DNA of 64,000 bases from Symbiodinium natans (taxonomy: Eukaryota > Sar > Dinophyceae > Suessiales > Symbiodiniaceae): the NCBI GenBank assembly GCA_905221605.1, contig CAJNDS010000604.1, forward strand, positions 1 through 64,000. Reading direction: 5' to 3'. The number at the start of each line of letters is the position of its first letter. Positions within the stretch are counted from its first letter, which is position 1. The position numbers were made by a program, and so were the translations under genes. This document shows positions 1 to 13,000 of the stretch, piece after piece. The notes under the pieces were generated by a model. The model worked only from the letters and a program-made list of their open reading frames with translations. It did not search any database and was not told the origin of the DNA.

Positions 1-60
1 CGTAGGCGCCTGGGATCTGGGGAGCTGCCCCTCGCTCACCTCTGCACTTCACGTCCTTTC

Positions 61-640
61 ATGTTTGTGATGCAGAGATGCTGCTGCCATGCTGCCAGGG
101 AGGAGGGGCTAACCCTTGAACAGCAGCAGAAGGCAGTGCAGGAGAGGGCGCAACGCCAATGTTCGCATGCTGCCCACGGGTACTCCTTTTGCTGGGCAGC
201 ATTTGAGGATGCCGCTTTCACACGCTACCTCGAATCCTTGCGACAAGATGCAAAGAAGGCCCGGCCTTCTCGACTTGCCGTGTCCCGTCTGCCGCATCAT
301 GCAGCAATTCCCACTCTCATGTCAGGCCGTGGTTGAGGCCAAGGTTTGGGAGCAGACGGTGCAGGGTGGAATGAACGACGTGCCTTGGCTGCGGTTCTGC
401 TACAACTTACAGCACTATGTCGCACTTGAAAATTGGCATATTCAGCTGCACTGGGTGCCACTGGGTGCCACTCGCCTTGTCTCTCAAAGGAGGCGACCGA
501 GCGCCTGCAGAAGAAGGACCTGTGCCAGAGGAACCAGGCCCAGGCCAGAGGAAACTCGGAGAGAAGTCACACAGCTCAACTCGACTTAGTAGCCTCAACA
601 AGAAGCTGTCCCTGTTGCCAGGTCCTGGCGCAGATTGAGA
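61..640 (+). other. Possible hypothetical coding fragments
   Basis: Two overlapping + frames stay open here. One (61-336) encodes a Gln/Glu-rich start (EQQQKAVQERAQR) followed by an Ala-rich stretch. The other (about 235-430) contains a CPVC pair and an aromatic segment (PWLRFCYNLQHYVALENW). Neither has a recognised domain and GC3 does not clearly favour either. A third frame at 430-680 reads as a charged segment (KEATERLQKKDLCQ). They could be exons of a gene that begins before the window, or chance open frames. Confidence 0.2.
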
Positions 641-723
641 ACAACAAGGCCATCCGATGGGGTGGCCGGGGTGGCGTCTTGTAGTTGAGGTTTTTCTCGT
701 GATTTCATGCCTACAGGCACGAC

Positions 724-800
724 GCGCAGAGGCGCGCAGAGAATACATCGAGGCGCGAGACGGCGCGAGCTTTGCGCTCCGCGTGACCCGTGCACGTTGC
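724..800 (+). CDS. Candidate short exon, unknown protein
   Basis: A GC3-rich stretch reads ARREYIEARDGASFALRVT in the frame that is open from 657 to 935. The wobble bias and the AG just before it resemble the better exons elsewhere in the window. The protein pattern (an aromatic-Ile-Glu, acidic turn, then alternating hydrophobics) suggests beta strands. No family is assigned. From 936 to 1380 I see no coding signal. Confidence 0.22.
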
Positions 801-1380
801 GCACGTGCAGAGATGTGCAGAGGCCGCCTCCTCCCACTCGTTCCCGCTCTTCACCGAGACCTTTATCTCTCTACCCGAAGTGGAAGAGTCCGGGGGCCTT
901 TCTCTGCTAAGTGTTTGCAGGTAGCGGCGACTTGAGTGTGTGCTTTGCAGTATAGCTTAGAATTTGAACACACCGAGGTACGAAAGACAGCGCAAGGAGC
1001 ATTGGAGGATGGAGCTTGACCAGCAAATGGCCCGAAACCCGGATCCAGGTCCATGAGGGTTCATGAGGCATCATGAGGCTGTCTGGAGGAGAATTGCAAC
1101 TTTGAACGCCCACCGAAGGCCACCAACAAGATCTTGCAGAACCTGGAGTTGAAGAAGCATCATGACCCCCATCTCTCGTCTCTAGAAACTTTAGTGATAT
1201 CTGCGGCATTGTCACGATTCAGCACTCCTGTGGTGCTGTGGTGATATCTTGTGACTCTTGTGTTGTGCTCGTTTACGCCATTAATTGAGAGGACATGGCA
1301 TTGGCTTCCTACAAGGATAATGTGAAGCGCACGCCCGGGGACCCGGAGATCTGTCGGCGCGGCTTTGGCGCGCGCGTGCT

Positions 1381-1957
<577 letters not shown>

Positions 1958-2026
1958 TTTTGTGTGTACATATATTTTAAGGGGCTGCGCCCATGGGCGG
2001 GCAGCGCACGCAGAAGCCCGGGGCGA

Positions 2027-2200
2027 GCAGTTTCTAAGCATGTTGAGGCCCCTAAACTCCCTTAAAATCTCTGAGCGTTAAGTTTCTAAGCATTTTCAGG
2101 CCCCTAAACTCCCTTCAAATCTCTAAGCGTTTGAGGCTCCTAGACTCCCTTAACGTTTCTAAGCACTTTATAAGGCCCCTAAACTCCCTTTTTCCTAGCC
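2027..2200 (+). repeat. About 52-bp tandem repeat, 3-4 copies
   Basis: A unit containing CCCCTAAACTCCCTT and TTTCTAAGCA recurs at about 2030, 2082, 2130 and 2155-2200 with small changes. No coding signal. The stretch after it (2205-2560) holds two copies of a GCTGATGCTC motif next to CCCCGGG blocks and is otherwise featureless and GC-rich. Confidence 0.8.
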
Positions 2201-2574
2201 CCGGGCTTAGACACGTCGCTTATGCCCGCCCTTTGGGGGGCATCATGCTCCTGATGCGCCCCCGGGGTCCCGCCCCGGGAGCCGCTGATGCTCCTGATGC
2301 GCGCCTGGGGGTCCCGGGCTGGACCCGCTGATGCTCATGATGCGCGCCCTCTGGGGGCCTCCGTGGCGACGCAAAAAACCACGAAAAAAAAACCGTTCAC
2401 CGGCGGCACGCGGGGGCGGCGGCACTGGCGTCCGGCCTAATTCTGCTTCGCAGAAGGCCAGAGGCCAGCAAGGCTATTCCCGGGACGACCCGGGCTAAAA
2501 GGTCCGCATTTGCTCGGTCCTTTGGGGACCTCGCGCTGCCCGATTTAATGGCTACCGCCAGTGCCGCCGACCCC

Positions 2575-5500
2575 CTCCAAGGGGGGCCAAGGCACTGTGG
2601 GGGCAAGGGGAGAGCGGGAAGGGCGGATGGGCGGGGGGCGGGGTGCGTGGGTGGTGGGGGTAGAGCAAGCGGGCCAAGCGGGGGAGGTCGAGGGGATGGA
2701 GAGTGGGAGCAGGGGCCAAGGGGGGAGTAGGCGGAGCTGGAAGGGCGGAGGGCGGAGCGGGCAGTGGGCGGAGGGGGCGGGCATGCACTGGGGCCCTTTA
2801 AAGTCAGCTAAGGCCGTGGACCATGAGCCAATGGGGCCAGGAGCCATGGGTCCAGTGGGGGGCGGGGTGCGTGGGGGGTGGGGGTGGGGGCGGTTGGGGG
2901 TGGGGGTGGGGGTTGGGGGTGGGGGTGGAGCCAGCATGGGGGTGGGGGTGGGGGTGGGGGTTGGGGGTGGGGGTGGAGCCATGGGGCCAGGAGCCATGGG
3001 TCCATGACAAGCGTGGGCGGTGGGGCAGGGTGCGGGGTGGGGGGGGTTGGGGGTGAGGGGCCATTTTTCGGACCAGCACTGGCAGCCATGCAGGTCGAGG
3101 GATGAAGAATGGGACCAGGAGCCAGCCATGCAGGTCGAGGGATGAAGAATGGGACCAGGAGCCATGGGTCCATGAGAAGACTATGAGAAGCATGGCGGGG
3201 TGCGTGGGGGGCTCAAGGGAATGCGGAGCGGGAAGGGTGGAGGTGGTGGGGGTAGCTGCTTGGGCCGTGGACCATAATGAATGGGGAGCCATGGGGCCAT
3301 GGAGGAGACATGGGTCCATGAGGGGCATGGGTGCGTGAGGGGTTGGGGGTAGGGAGCTGGGTCCATGAGGGGTAGGTCAAGGGGATGGAGAGTGGGAGCA
3401 TGGGCCCTCAGGCGAAGCCACATCCATGGGCCGTGGACCATGAGCCAATGCGGCCAGGAGCCATGGGTTCAGTGGGGGGCAGGGTGCGTGGGGGGTGTGG
3501 AAGTGTGGGTGGGGTGGGGGTTGGGGGTTGGGGGTGGCAGGGTGCGTACGGTATGGGGGCGGGGGTTGGGGGTTGGGGTGGAGCAGGGGCCATTTCTAGG
3601 ACCAGCATTGGCAGCCATGCAGGTCGAGGGATGAAGAATGGGACCAGGAGCCAATGGGGCCAGGAGCCATGGGTCCAGTGGGGGGGCGGGGTGCGTGGGG
3701 GGTGGGGGTGGGGGTGGGGGTGGAAGGGGAAAGGGTGGGGTGGGGGTGGGGGTGGAGCCATGACGCCAGGAGCAAGGGGCCCATGACAAGCACGGGCGGC
3801 GGGGCAGGGTGCGTGCGGGGTGGGGGTGGGGGTTGCGGGTGGGGGTGGAGCAGCTCAAGGGATGAAGAATAGGACCAGGAGCCATGGGTCCATGAAAAGC
3901 ATGGCGGGGTGCGTGGGGGGCTTGGGCAAGGGGAATGTATGCGGAGCGGGAAGGGCGAGCGGTGCGTGGGTGGTGGGGGTAGGGGCGGAGGGGGGCCAGG
4001 AGCCATGGGTCCATGAGGGGCATGCAGGGTGCGCCTTTAAAGTCAGCTGAGAAGCCACATCCATGGGCTGTGGACCATGAGCCAATGGGGGGAGGGGGTG
4101 TGTGGGGGGGTGGGGGTGGGGGTTGGAAGTGTGGGTGGGTGGGGGTGGGGTTGGGGGTTGGGGGTGGCAGGGTGCGTGCGGGGTGGGGGTGGGGGTTGGG
4201 GGTGGGGGTGGAGCAGGGGCCATTTTTTTGACCAGCATTGGCAGCCATGCAGGTCGAGGGATGAAGAATGGGACCAGGAGCCATGGGTCCATGAGAAGCA
4301 TCGCGGGGTGCGTGGGGGGGGTGGGCAAGGGGGGAGTATGCTAGGACCAGCATTGGCAGCCATGCAGGTCGAGGGAGAAAGAATGGGACCAGGAGCCATG
4401 GGTCCATGGGTTTGCATGGCGGGGCGTGGGGGGTTGGGCAAGGGAGGGAGTATGCGGAGCGGGAGGGGCGGAGAAGCCATTTGCTTGGGCCGTGGACCAC
4501 AATGAATGGGGAAGGGGGAGGGAGCTGGGTCCATGAGGGGTAGGTCAAGAGAGTGGGAGCATGGGCCAGACGGGAGTAGGCGGAGCTGGAAGGGTGGAGG
4601 GCGGAGCGGGCGGAGCGGGCGGAGGGCCCGGGCATGCACTGGGGCCCTTCAAAGTCAGGGGGTTGGGGGTGGCAGGGTGCGTACGGGATGGGGGTGGGGG
4701 TTGGGGGTTGGGGTGGAGGGGCCATACATGGGACCAGCGTTGGCAGCCTGCAGGTCGAGGGATGAAGAATGGAACCAGGAGCCAATGGGGCCAGGAGCCA
4801 TGGGTCCAGTGGGGGGGCGGGGTGCGTGGGGGGTGGGGGTGGGGGTTGGAAGTGTGGAAAGGGTGGGGTGTGTGGGGGTGGGGGTTGGGGGTGGGGGTGG
4901 AGCCGTGACGCCAGGACGCCAGGAGCAAGGCGCCCATGACAAGCACGGGCGGCGGGGCAGGGTGCGTGGGAGCGGGTGCGTGGGTGGTGGGGGGCGGGGC
5001 GGAGGGGAGCCATGGGGCCAGGACCCATGGGTCCATGGGGGCGTGGGGGAGGGTGCGTGAGGGGTAAGGGGTAGGGAGCTGGGTCCATGAGGGGTAGGTC
5101 AAGGGGAGAGTGGGAGCAGGGGCCATTTTTTTGACCAGCATTGGCAGCCATGCAGGTCGAGGGATGAAGAATGGGACCAGGAGCCATGGGTCCATGAGGG
5201 CAAGGGGGGAGTATGCTAGGACCAGCATTGGCAGCCATGCAGGTCGAGGGATAAAGAATGGGACCAGGAGCCATGGGTCCATGAGAAGCATGGCGGGGTG
5301 CGTGGGGGGCTTGGGCAAGGGGAGAGCGGGAAGGGCGGATGGGCGGGGAACGGTGGTGCGTGGGTGGTGGGGGTAGAGCAAGCGGGCGGAGGGCGGAGCG
5401 GGCAGCGGGCGGGCATGCACTGGGGGCTCTTTAAAGTCAGCTGAGAAGCCACATCCATGGGTCGTGGACCATGAGCCAATGGGGCCAGGAGCCATGGGTC

Positions 5501-6150
5501 CAGTGGGGGGCGGGGTGCGTGGGGGGTGGGGGTGGGGGTTGGAAGTGTGGGTGGGTGGGGGTGGGGGTTGGGGGTTGGGGGTGGCAGGGTGCGGCGGTGG
5601 GTGGGGGTTGGGGTGTGTGGTGGGGTGGGGGTGGGGGTTGGGGGTGGGGGTGGAGCAGGGGCCATAAATAGGAGGGATGAGAATGGGACCAGGAGCCATG
5701 GGCCCATGGCGGGGTGCGTGGGGGGCTTGGGCAAGGGGGGGAGTATGCGGAGCGGGAAGGGCGGATGGACGGGGGTGCGTGGGTGGTGGGGGTAGGGCAA
5801 GCGGGCGGCCATGCACTGGGGGCCGGTCGAGCTTGGGATGAAGAATGGGACCAGGAGCCATGGGTCCATGAGAAGCATGGCGGGGTGCGTGGGGGGCTTG
5901 GGCAAGGGAAGGAGTATGCGGAGCGGGAAGGGCGGATGGGCGGGGGGCGGGGTGCGTGGGTGGTGGGGGTAGGGCAAGCGGGCGGGCATGCACTGGGAGG
6001 AGCCATGGGTCCATGAGAAGCATGGCGGGGTGCGTGGGGGGCTTGGGCAAGGGAAGGAGCGGGGGGCGGGGTGCGTGGGTGGTGGGGGTAGGGCAAGCGG
6101 GCGGGCATGCACTGGGGGCCGGTCGAGCTTTGGATGGGGTGGAGTAGGTG
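2575..6150 (+). repeat. G-rich composite tandem repeat (complex satellite)
   Basis: About 3.6 kb is built from a few recurring modules in varying order. One contains ATGAAGAATGGGACCAGGAG followed by CCATGGGTCCATGAG. One contains GGCATGCACTGGGG with TTTAAAGTCAGCTGAGAAGC. One contains CAGCATTGGCAGCCATGC. These are separated by runs of (GGGGGT)n and GGGGTTGG. The G-runs are dense enough for G-quadruplexes on the + strand. Pro-rich frames of up to about 600 codons on the - strand are by-products of the repeats. A fragment of the same family lies inside the 42-bp satellite at 12.0-12.3 kb. Confidence 0.93.
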
Positions 6151-6365
6151 GTAGGGGCAATGGGTCTTCACTGACGCCGCCCCCCTAGGGATCGGCGGAT
6201 TTTTGTGGCGGGGGTTTGGTATGCTTTGCGCTTATGACCACCTGGCTGGCTCCAAAGGTGTGTATACTTGTACGAGAGTACCTACTCTATACACAGGCAC
6301 GCAGCAAACGGGGCGAGTTGTGACATCAATGATATCAAGGGAAAGGAAACCAAAGCAAATTGGAA

Positions 6366-6445
6366 AGAGCTGCAAGAGCTGCAAGAGCTGAAGGAGCTGA
6401 AAGAGCTGAAAGAGCTGAAACAGCTGAAAGAGCTCAAAGAGCTGA
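6366..6445 (+). repeat. 9-bp minisatellite encoding (Glu-Leu-Lys)n
   Basis: Nine or so copies of a 9-mer close to GAGCTGAAA. In one frame they read as ELK/ELQ triplets. They lie directly upstream of a coiled-coil exon at 6474 and end before its acceptor, so they are probably intronic or 5' flank rather than protein coding. Confidence 0.85.
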
Positions 6446-6473
6446 GCCCCTCTTTGGCCAGTCCGGGTCCCAG

Positions 6474-6601
6474 GACGCAGGCTCGACGAGACGAGCGCCA
6501 GCGGCTGGCCTCGCAGGGCCGAGAACTGGCCGGGGGGCCTGTTTTTGTGTTTTTGCGGCCCCTCCTCTCGATTTTTTTTTTTTCTCTCTCTCTCTCTCTC
6601 T

Positions 6602-6645
<44 letters not shown>

Positions 6646-9390
6646 TTTTCTGTCTGTTTTTCTGACCCGTTCTGAGGTCGCTTCCTGGGAGAGGGATATC
6701 CGGATCAAGGATCTGAAGCGGGCCATGGAAGTGGGCAAGGACCGGCGCTCGGCGCACTGCTACCCGAATCTACCCCCCCCCCCCACACATTCTGCGTATT
6801 TCCGAGTACTGCGCAAGACGCCTCAGCTCGCCAGGACGTTGTGAACGAGATCGACGACCCGGTCCTGAAGGCGAGGTGAAGTCGAGTGCCCATCCGCCAA
6901 ACGGCGGTCAAGGCACGGACTTGTGTGCTAGTGTCTCACATCTGCGTCTGGGCACTGTGCTGGCGCGATCGAAAAATAGACGACAGCGGCGCTCAGTGCA
7001 ATGGCCGCGCCCGAGCAATGCTGCTTCCTTGCTCGTCAGCTGCGAGGTCTAAGGTGTGGCCGTGTGGCCGTGTGGCCGTGTGGCCGTGTGGCCGTGTGGC
7101 CGTGTGGCCGTGTGGCCATTGCCTTCGCACATTGCCTGCACCGTTCTGAACCTGAGGTGTGGTGGCCAGACTGATCAAATCTTCCGCAGCCCTCATCGGG
7201 GCCATACAGGCCCCCTGATCAGAGCTTCAGAGAAAGGAGAGGAGAATCTGCGTCAGCACGAAAACTGGGGGATTTCTGGGGGTTGCGACTCCTGGAAGGC
7301 AGCCGAGCTCCCGACCAACGTGCTTGGACTTGGGCTTTTGGGTGTTGCACGTGCTTTCTGAGCCAGACCCCCAGACCCTTTTTCTGCAGCCTATTGAATA
7401 AGGTCCAGATCCTGAAGGACCAGCTTGGCAACCTGAAGGCGCGTGCCAGGGGCGGGCGGGGGGGGGGGGGGGGGGGGGCTTCTTCGTAATGAGTTTTGCA
7501 GTCACTGCTCTGCGTGTGAGAGTTTGGAGAGGGGGAGTGGGTGGGTGGGGCTTTCACTCTCATCCAAGAAATAGAACAAGGTGGGCGCTCTTTAGACAAA
7601 AGTTTTTGGGGGCCACTCGGAAAAGATCTAGCAGCTAAGAGTGAGTTGAACTAAGAGTGAGTTGAAGCCGGAGAGCGACTGGAGAGCGACTGGAGAGCGC
7701 GCCAATCGCGAGATCGGCGACTCCGTGGTCTTCAAAGTGTCGCAGAACCAGCTGGGCATCCCGCAGGAGAGCAGCTTTGTCGGGGGGAGATTTGCGGGGG
7801 GGAATTGTGGGGGGGGGGGGGGGGAATGGAATGTGAGGGGTCACGGGGGTCACGGGGTCACTCAATGAACGTGCCCACTCTGCGCGAGGTCTCCTTCGCT
7901 CGGAAGCTGGAGGCGCTGACGCAGGAGAGCAAAAAATGCAAGGGAGGGGGGGAGGGCTAAATATCAGGGCCAAAAAAGGGCTCAAAAAGAGATGGATTCT
8001 CTCAGACCTCTCTCGCTCTCCCCTCCTAAAAAGTCTACTTAGTGCTCTCCTCCTCCGGGCAGTGCTCAAAAGCGTTGGGAGATGCTTCTCTTCGGAGAGC
8101 GCGGCTTCCACGTGCGCAAGTGCAGCGACTCAGCGGGTCCCCCAACTGGGGCACGAGAAACAACTCTCTCTCTCTCTCTCTCTCATACATTTAAAAAAGA
8201 AAGGCCTTCTCTTTCGAAAGATTTTTTGAGAGAGAGAGGCAGGGAGTCTCTTCGCCTCTTCTCTCCCTCATTGTCTTCTCTCTTCGCCAGGAGCGGCAGA
8301 GGCTCATGGAGGCGCTGTTGGAAGCACGTGGGCGAAAAAAAAACTCTCCACCGATTCCAATTAGCTTGCGAAAGCTTTTGCGAAAGCGACCCAACCTAGC
8401 ACCACGCCCTGAACTCTGACACGGTCTGACACGCACTCCTCTCCCTCATTCCTCCCCCCTGAGAACCGTGAGCATTCAACGCAGGAACAACGTGACAGAC
8501 GTAACATGCAACATATGTTCAACAAAAAGCAACCCGGAAGGGCACTTGGCAATTGGTCACCTCGCCAACGCAACGTAGATGTCAACATACTCTAGTGACT
8601 CTAGTGTTGTGCCTGCGAGTTCCTAGAGTCCCGAGATCTTCAGCGAAGCTTTTGTCCCCTCAGAGCCGAACATCAGTCCAGGAGCGCAGGGTCACGATTC
8701 AGACGCCTGCACTCTCTCGAGCACCCAAATTGCCGTAACGATTCATCTGGATCAGCAGTTTGGGTGTTGATCAAATTAGGTCCTCGGAACATTCAGAATA
8801 AACTTACATTTCAAGGATATAAATGCCATGCATCTGTATGCGTTGCATGCAGATGTAGAGTAGAGACGAGATGTGTTTGCGCGCTGCTGTGCAGGTCGAA
8901 GCTCCTCTGCCGACCCCCGGGACGTCGGAGTCAGACGCAGAGCCGGGGCGCCCAATGATTGGCAGCAGCAAATCTCGCGCTCACAGAAACGGAGAGCCAA
9001 GCTTGGAGAGACATAGTCGCACTTCTCAACACGCTCTCTCAGACGAAATGTCAGATAAGAGAGCTTTCTTCTTTGCTCTCAGGTACTTGGGCTTCGTCAC
9101 CAGCTTCCAGCCCGCCGCGGCCTCGAATTGGGTGCAGGTTTCAGAATAAAGAAGAGCCAACCTCTGAGAATTTTGGACGCTGCACAATCGCTGCAGCAGA
9201 CGGTTTGCATCACTTAGTGTTGCGTCCCTGGTGCTCTGAGTGAGAGTGAGTCAAAGATTGTGAGGTTGTTCTCCCCAACCTCTCCTCCTCTCCTCTCTGT
9301 CGGAGAGGAGCTGGGCTTCGGGTTCCTGAGCTGCGCGCAGACGCGGCAGCTCTACGGCCAGGAGGCGCGCGAACAGGACGGAGAGGAGGA
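6474..9390 (+). CDS. Multi-exon coiled-coil protein, partial model
   Basis: Short GC3-rich exons, all +, read as charged helical segments: 6474-6533 (RRDERQRLASQGRELAG), about 6676-6765 (WERDIRIKDLKRAMEVGKD), 6835-6875 (DVVNEIDDPVLKA), 7390-7449 (LLNKVQILKDQLGNLKARA), about 7663-7780 (REIGDSVVFKVSQNQLG), 7871-7942 (VPTLREVSFARKLEALTQE), 8063-8135 (RWEMLLFGERGFHVRKC), 8291-8334 (ERQRLMEALLEARG) and about 9308-9390 (LGFGFLSCAQTRQLYGQ). The 41-nt exon at 6835 has a clean AG before it and GTGAAG after it, and its phase joins correctly to the next exon. Introns hold CT, GT-rich and poly-G tracts. No named domain is visible. A cytoskeletal or ciliary coiled-coil protein is only a guess. Start and stop were not found. 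Confidence 0.5.
6570..6662 (+). repeat. Polypyrimidine (CT)n tract in intron
   Basis: About 90 bp of T and CT repeats lies between the exons at 6474 and 6676. It sits where an intron polypyrimidine tract would and is much longer than splicing needs. Confidence 0.9.
7050..7122 (+). repeat. 9-bp minisatellite (GTGTGGCCG)n
   Basis: Eight tandem copies of GTGTGGCCG, almost perfect, lie in the intron between the exons at 6835 and 7390. Near-identity of copies suggests recent expansion. Confidence 0.93.
7459..7824 (+). repeat. Two poly-G runs on + strand
   Basis: G-runs of about 18 bases at 7461 and 17 bases at 7809 flank the exon at about 7663-7780. Both are on the coding strand. Confidence 0.9.
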
Positions 9391-9404
9391 AACAGAGGAA
9401 CGAA

Positions 9405-9462
9405 CAAGGAGGGAGAGAGAGAGAGAGGCGCTGTCGCGCGGAGGGTCTCCCTCCATGCCCCA

Positions 9463-9514
<52 letters not shown>

Positions 9515-9515
9515 G
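9405..9515 (+). repeat. Purine GA and (GAAA)n tract
   Basis: (GA)n at 9410-9427, then (GAAA)n at 9463-9500, then (GA)n to 9515. It directly follows the last coiled-coil exon and probably lies in its downstream intron or 3' flank. From 9520 to 10010 I see no supportable exon. Confidence 0.9.
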
Positions 9516-10013
9516 ACCAACAAGACACGGCACTGCCGGCGACGCAGTTGGACGAGGAGCCGGTGGGAGGGGACACGTGGCTGGATGCCGAAACGAATGG
9601 GCAGTGTCCTGGTGCAGCTGAAACCTGAGGGGGCCTAGAAGTTGGTGCTTGTCGGAGAAGAGGCGCCCACAGCAGCCCATCTCCAAGCCAATTCAAGCCT
9701 AACCAACACCACCTATGGGCAAACCACAGCCCGTCATATCCAGTGATACGTCTTTTACACCACCAGCAGGATAGCAATGTCTTAGCCTGACAGAGTCAGG
9801 ATCCAAGTATGCAACTTGCTGGAGCAATGGGTTTTTGCCAAGTTGTTCACACGGTGCTTCCAGCGCCACTTTCGCTTGCAGCGCAAACATGCTATCCAGC
9901 CTTCTTCTGTGGTGTTGTTTTCCTTCCCTATCTTGCGGTTCCACTGAAGCAGGTGTTGACCTGCGTTGTAAAGCAAATTCAGCCGTCTTTCCAACTCATC
10001 CAAGCGGTTGGGG

Positions 10014-13000
10014 TTAGAATCCAGGTTTCAAGTTGGGCCCAAGAGGGGCATCTTGGCCGAATCCAGGTTTCAAGTTGGGCCCAAGAGGGGCATCTTGGCC
10101 GAATCCAGGTTTCAAGTTGGGCCCAAGAGGGGCATCTTGGCTTTCAAGTTGGGCCCAAGAGGGGCATCTTGGCCGAATCCAGGAATCAAGTTGGGCCCAA
10201 GAAGGGCATCTTGGCCGAATCCAGGTTTCAAGTTGGGCCCAAGAGGGGCATCTTGGCCGAATCCAGGTTTCAAGTTGGGCCCAAGAGGGGCATCTTGGCC
10301 GAGTCCAGGTTTCAAGTTGGGCCCAAGAGGGGCATCTTGGCCGAATCCATGTTTCAAGTTGGGCCCAAGAGGGGCATTTTGGGAGATCCAGGTTTCAAGT
10401 TGGGGTCAAGAGGGGCGTCTTGGCCGAATCCAGGCATCTTGGCCGTATCCAGGTTTCAAGTTGGGCCCAAGAGGGGCATCTTGGCCGAATCCAGGTTTCA
10501 AGTTGGGCCCAAGAGGGGCATCTTGGGCGAATCCAGGTTTCAAGTTGGGCCCAAGAGGGGCATCTTGGCCGAATCCAGGTTTCAAGTTGGGCCCAAGAGG
10601 GGCATCTTGGCCGAATCCAGCTTTCAAGTCGGGCCCCAAGGGAATCTTGGCCGAATGCAGGTTTCAAGTTGGGCCCAAGAGGGGCATTTGGGAGATCCAG
10701 GTTTCAAGTTGGGGTCAAGAGGGGCGTCTTGGCCGAATCCAGGCATCTTGGCCGAATCCAGGTTTCAAGTTGGGCCCAAGAGGGGCATCTAGGCCGAATC
10801 CAGGTTTCAAGTTGGGCCTAAGAGGGGCATCTTGGGCGAATCCAGGTTTCAAGATGGGCCCAAAAGGCCCAACAGGGGCATCTTGGCCGAATCCAGGTTT
10901 CAAGTTGGGCCCAAAAAGGCATCTTGGCCGAATCCAGGTTTCAAGTTGGGCCCAACAGGGGATCTTGGGTTTCAAGTTGGGCCCAAGAGGGGCATCTTGG
11001 CCGAATCCAGGTTTCAAGTTGGGCCCAAAAAACCGAATCCAGGTTTGAAGTTGGGCCCAAGAGGGGCATCTTGGCCGAATCCAGGTTTCAAGTTGGGCCC
11101 AAGAGGGGCATCTTGGCTTTCAAGTTGGGCGCAAGAGGGGCATCTTGGCCGAGTGCAGGTTTCAAGTTGGGCCCAAGAAGGGCATCTTGGCCGAATCCAG
11201 GTTTCAAGTTGGGCCCAAGAGGTGCATCTTGGCCGAATCCAGGTTTCAAGTTGGGCGCAAGAAGGGCATCTTGGCCGAATCCAGGTTTCAAGTTGGGCCC
11301 AAGAGGGGCATCTTGGCCGAATCCATGTTTCAAGTTGGGCCCAAGAGGGGCATCTTGGCCGAATCCAGGTTTCAAGCTGGGCCCAAGAGGCATCTTGGCC
11401 GAATCCAGGTTTCAAGCTGGGCCCAAAAGGGGCAGCTTGGCCGAATCCAGGTTTCAAGTTGGGCCCAAGAGGGGCATCCTTCAAGTTGGGTCTTGGTTTC
11501 AAGTTGGGCCCAAGAGAGGCGTCTTGGCCGAATCCAGGTTTCAAGTTGGGCCCAAGAGGGGCATCTTCAAGTTGGGCCAAGAGGGGCATCTTGGCCGAAT
11601 CCAGGTTTCAAGTTGGGCCGAAGAGGGCATCTTGGCCGAATCCAGGTTTCAAGTTGGGCCCAAGAGGGGCATCTTGGCCGAATCCAGGTTTCAAGCTGGG
11701 CTCAAGAGGCTCAACAGGGGCATCTTGGCCGAATCCAGGTTTCAAGTTGGGCCGTGTTGGCCGAATCCAGGTTTCAAGTTGGGCCCCACAGGGGCATCTT
11801 GGCCGAATCCCGGTTTCAAGTTGGGCCCAAGAGGGGCATCTTGGCCGAATCCAGGTTTCAAGTTGGGCCCAAGAGGCCCAACAGGGGCATCTTGGCCGAA
11901 TTCAAGTTGGGCCCAAGAGGGGCATCTTGGTTTCAAGTTGGGCCCAAGAGAGGCATCTTGGCCGAATCCAGGTTTCAAGTTGGGCCCAAGAGGTATAGGC
12001 GGAGCTGGAAGGAGCGGGCGGAGCGGGTGGAGGGCCCGGGCATGCACTGGGGCCTTTAAAGTCAGCTCAGAAGCCACATCCATGGGCCGTGAACCATGAG
12101 CCAATGCCATGGGTCCAGTGGGGGGCGGGGTGCGTGGGGGGGTGGGGGTGGGGGTTGGAAGTGTGGGTGCGTGGGGGTGGGGGTGGGGGTGGGCGTTGCG
12201 GGTGGGAGCAGCTCAAGGCATGAAGAATGGGGACCAGGAGCCATGGGTCCAGGGCGGGATGCGTGGGGGGCTTGGGCAAGGGGAAAGTATGCGGAGCGGG
12301 AAGGGCGGGGTTGGGGGTTGGGGGGCATCTTGCACGAATCCAGGTTTCAAGTTGGGCCCAAGAGGGGCATCTTGGCCTGGATTCAAGTTGGGCCCAAGAG
12401 GGGCATCTTCTCTTGGGCCCAACGGGGGCATCTTGGCCGAATCCAGGTTTCAAGTTGGGCCCAACAAGGGCATGTTGGCCGAATCCAGGTTTCAAGTTGG
12501 GCCCAACAGGGGCATCTTGGCCGAATCCCGGTTTCAAGTTGGGCCCAAGAGGGGCATCTTGGCCGAATCCAGGTTTCAAGTTGGGCCCAAAAAACCGAAT
12601 CCAGGTTTCAAGTTGGGCCCAAGAGGGGCATCTTGGCCGAATCCAGGTTTCAAGTTGGGTTCAAGAGGGGCATCTTGGCCGAATCCATCTTGGCCGAATC
12701 CAGGTTTGAAGTTGGGCCCAAGAGGGGCATCTTGGCCGAATCCAGGTTTCAAGTTGGGCCCAAGAGGGGCATCTTGGCCGAGTCCAGGTTTCAAGATGGG
12801 CCCAAGAGGGGCATCTTGGTTTCAAGTTGGGCCCAAGAGAGGCATCTTGGCCGAATCCAGGTTTCAAGTTGGGCCCAAGAGGGGCATCTTGGCCGAATGC
12901 AGGTTTCAAGTCGGGCCCGAGAGGGGAAGCCAAGTTGGGCCCATTGGCCGAATGCAGGTTTCAAGTTGGGCCCAAGAGGGGCATTTTGGGAGATCCAGGT

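Noticed and set aside
3469-6050. Pro/His/Trp-rich ORFs of about 500-600 codons on the - strand
   Set aside because: They are the complement of the G-rich composite repeat, overlap each other in all frames, and have no ordered domain.
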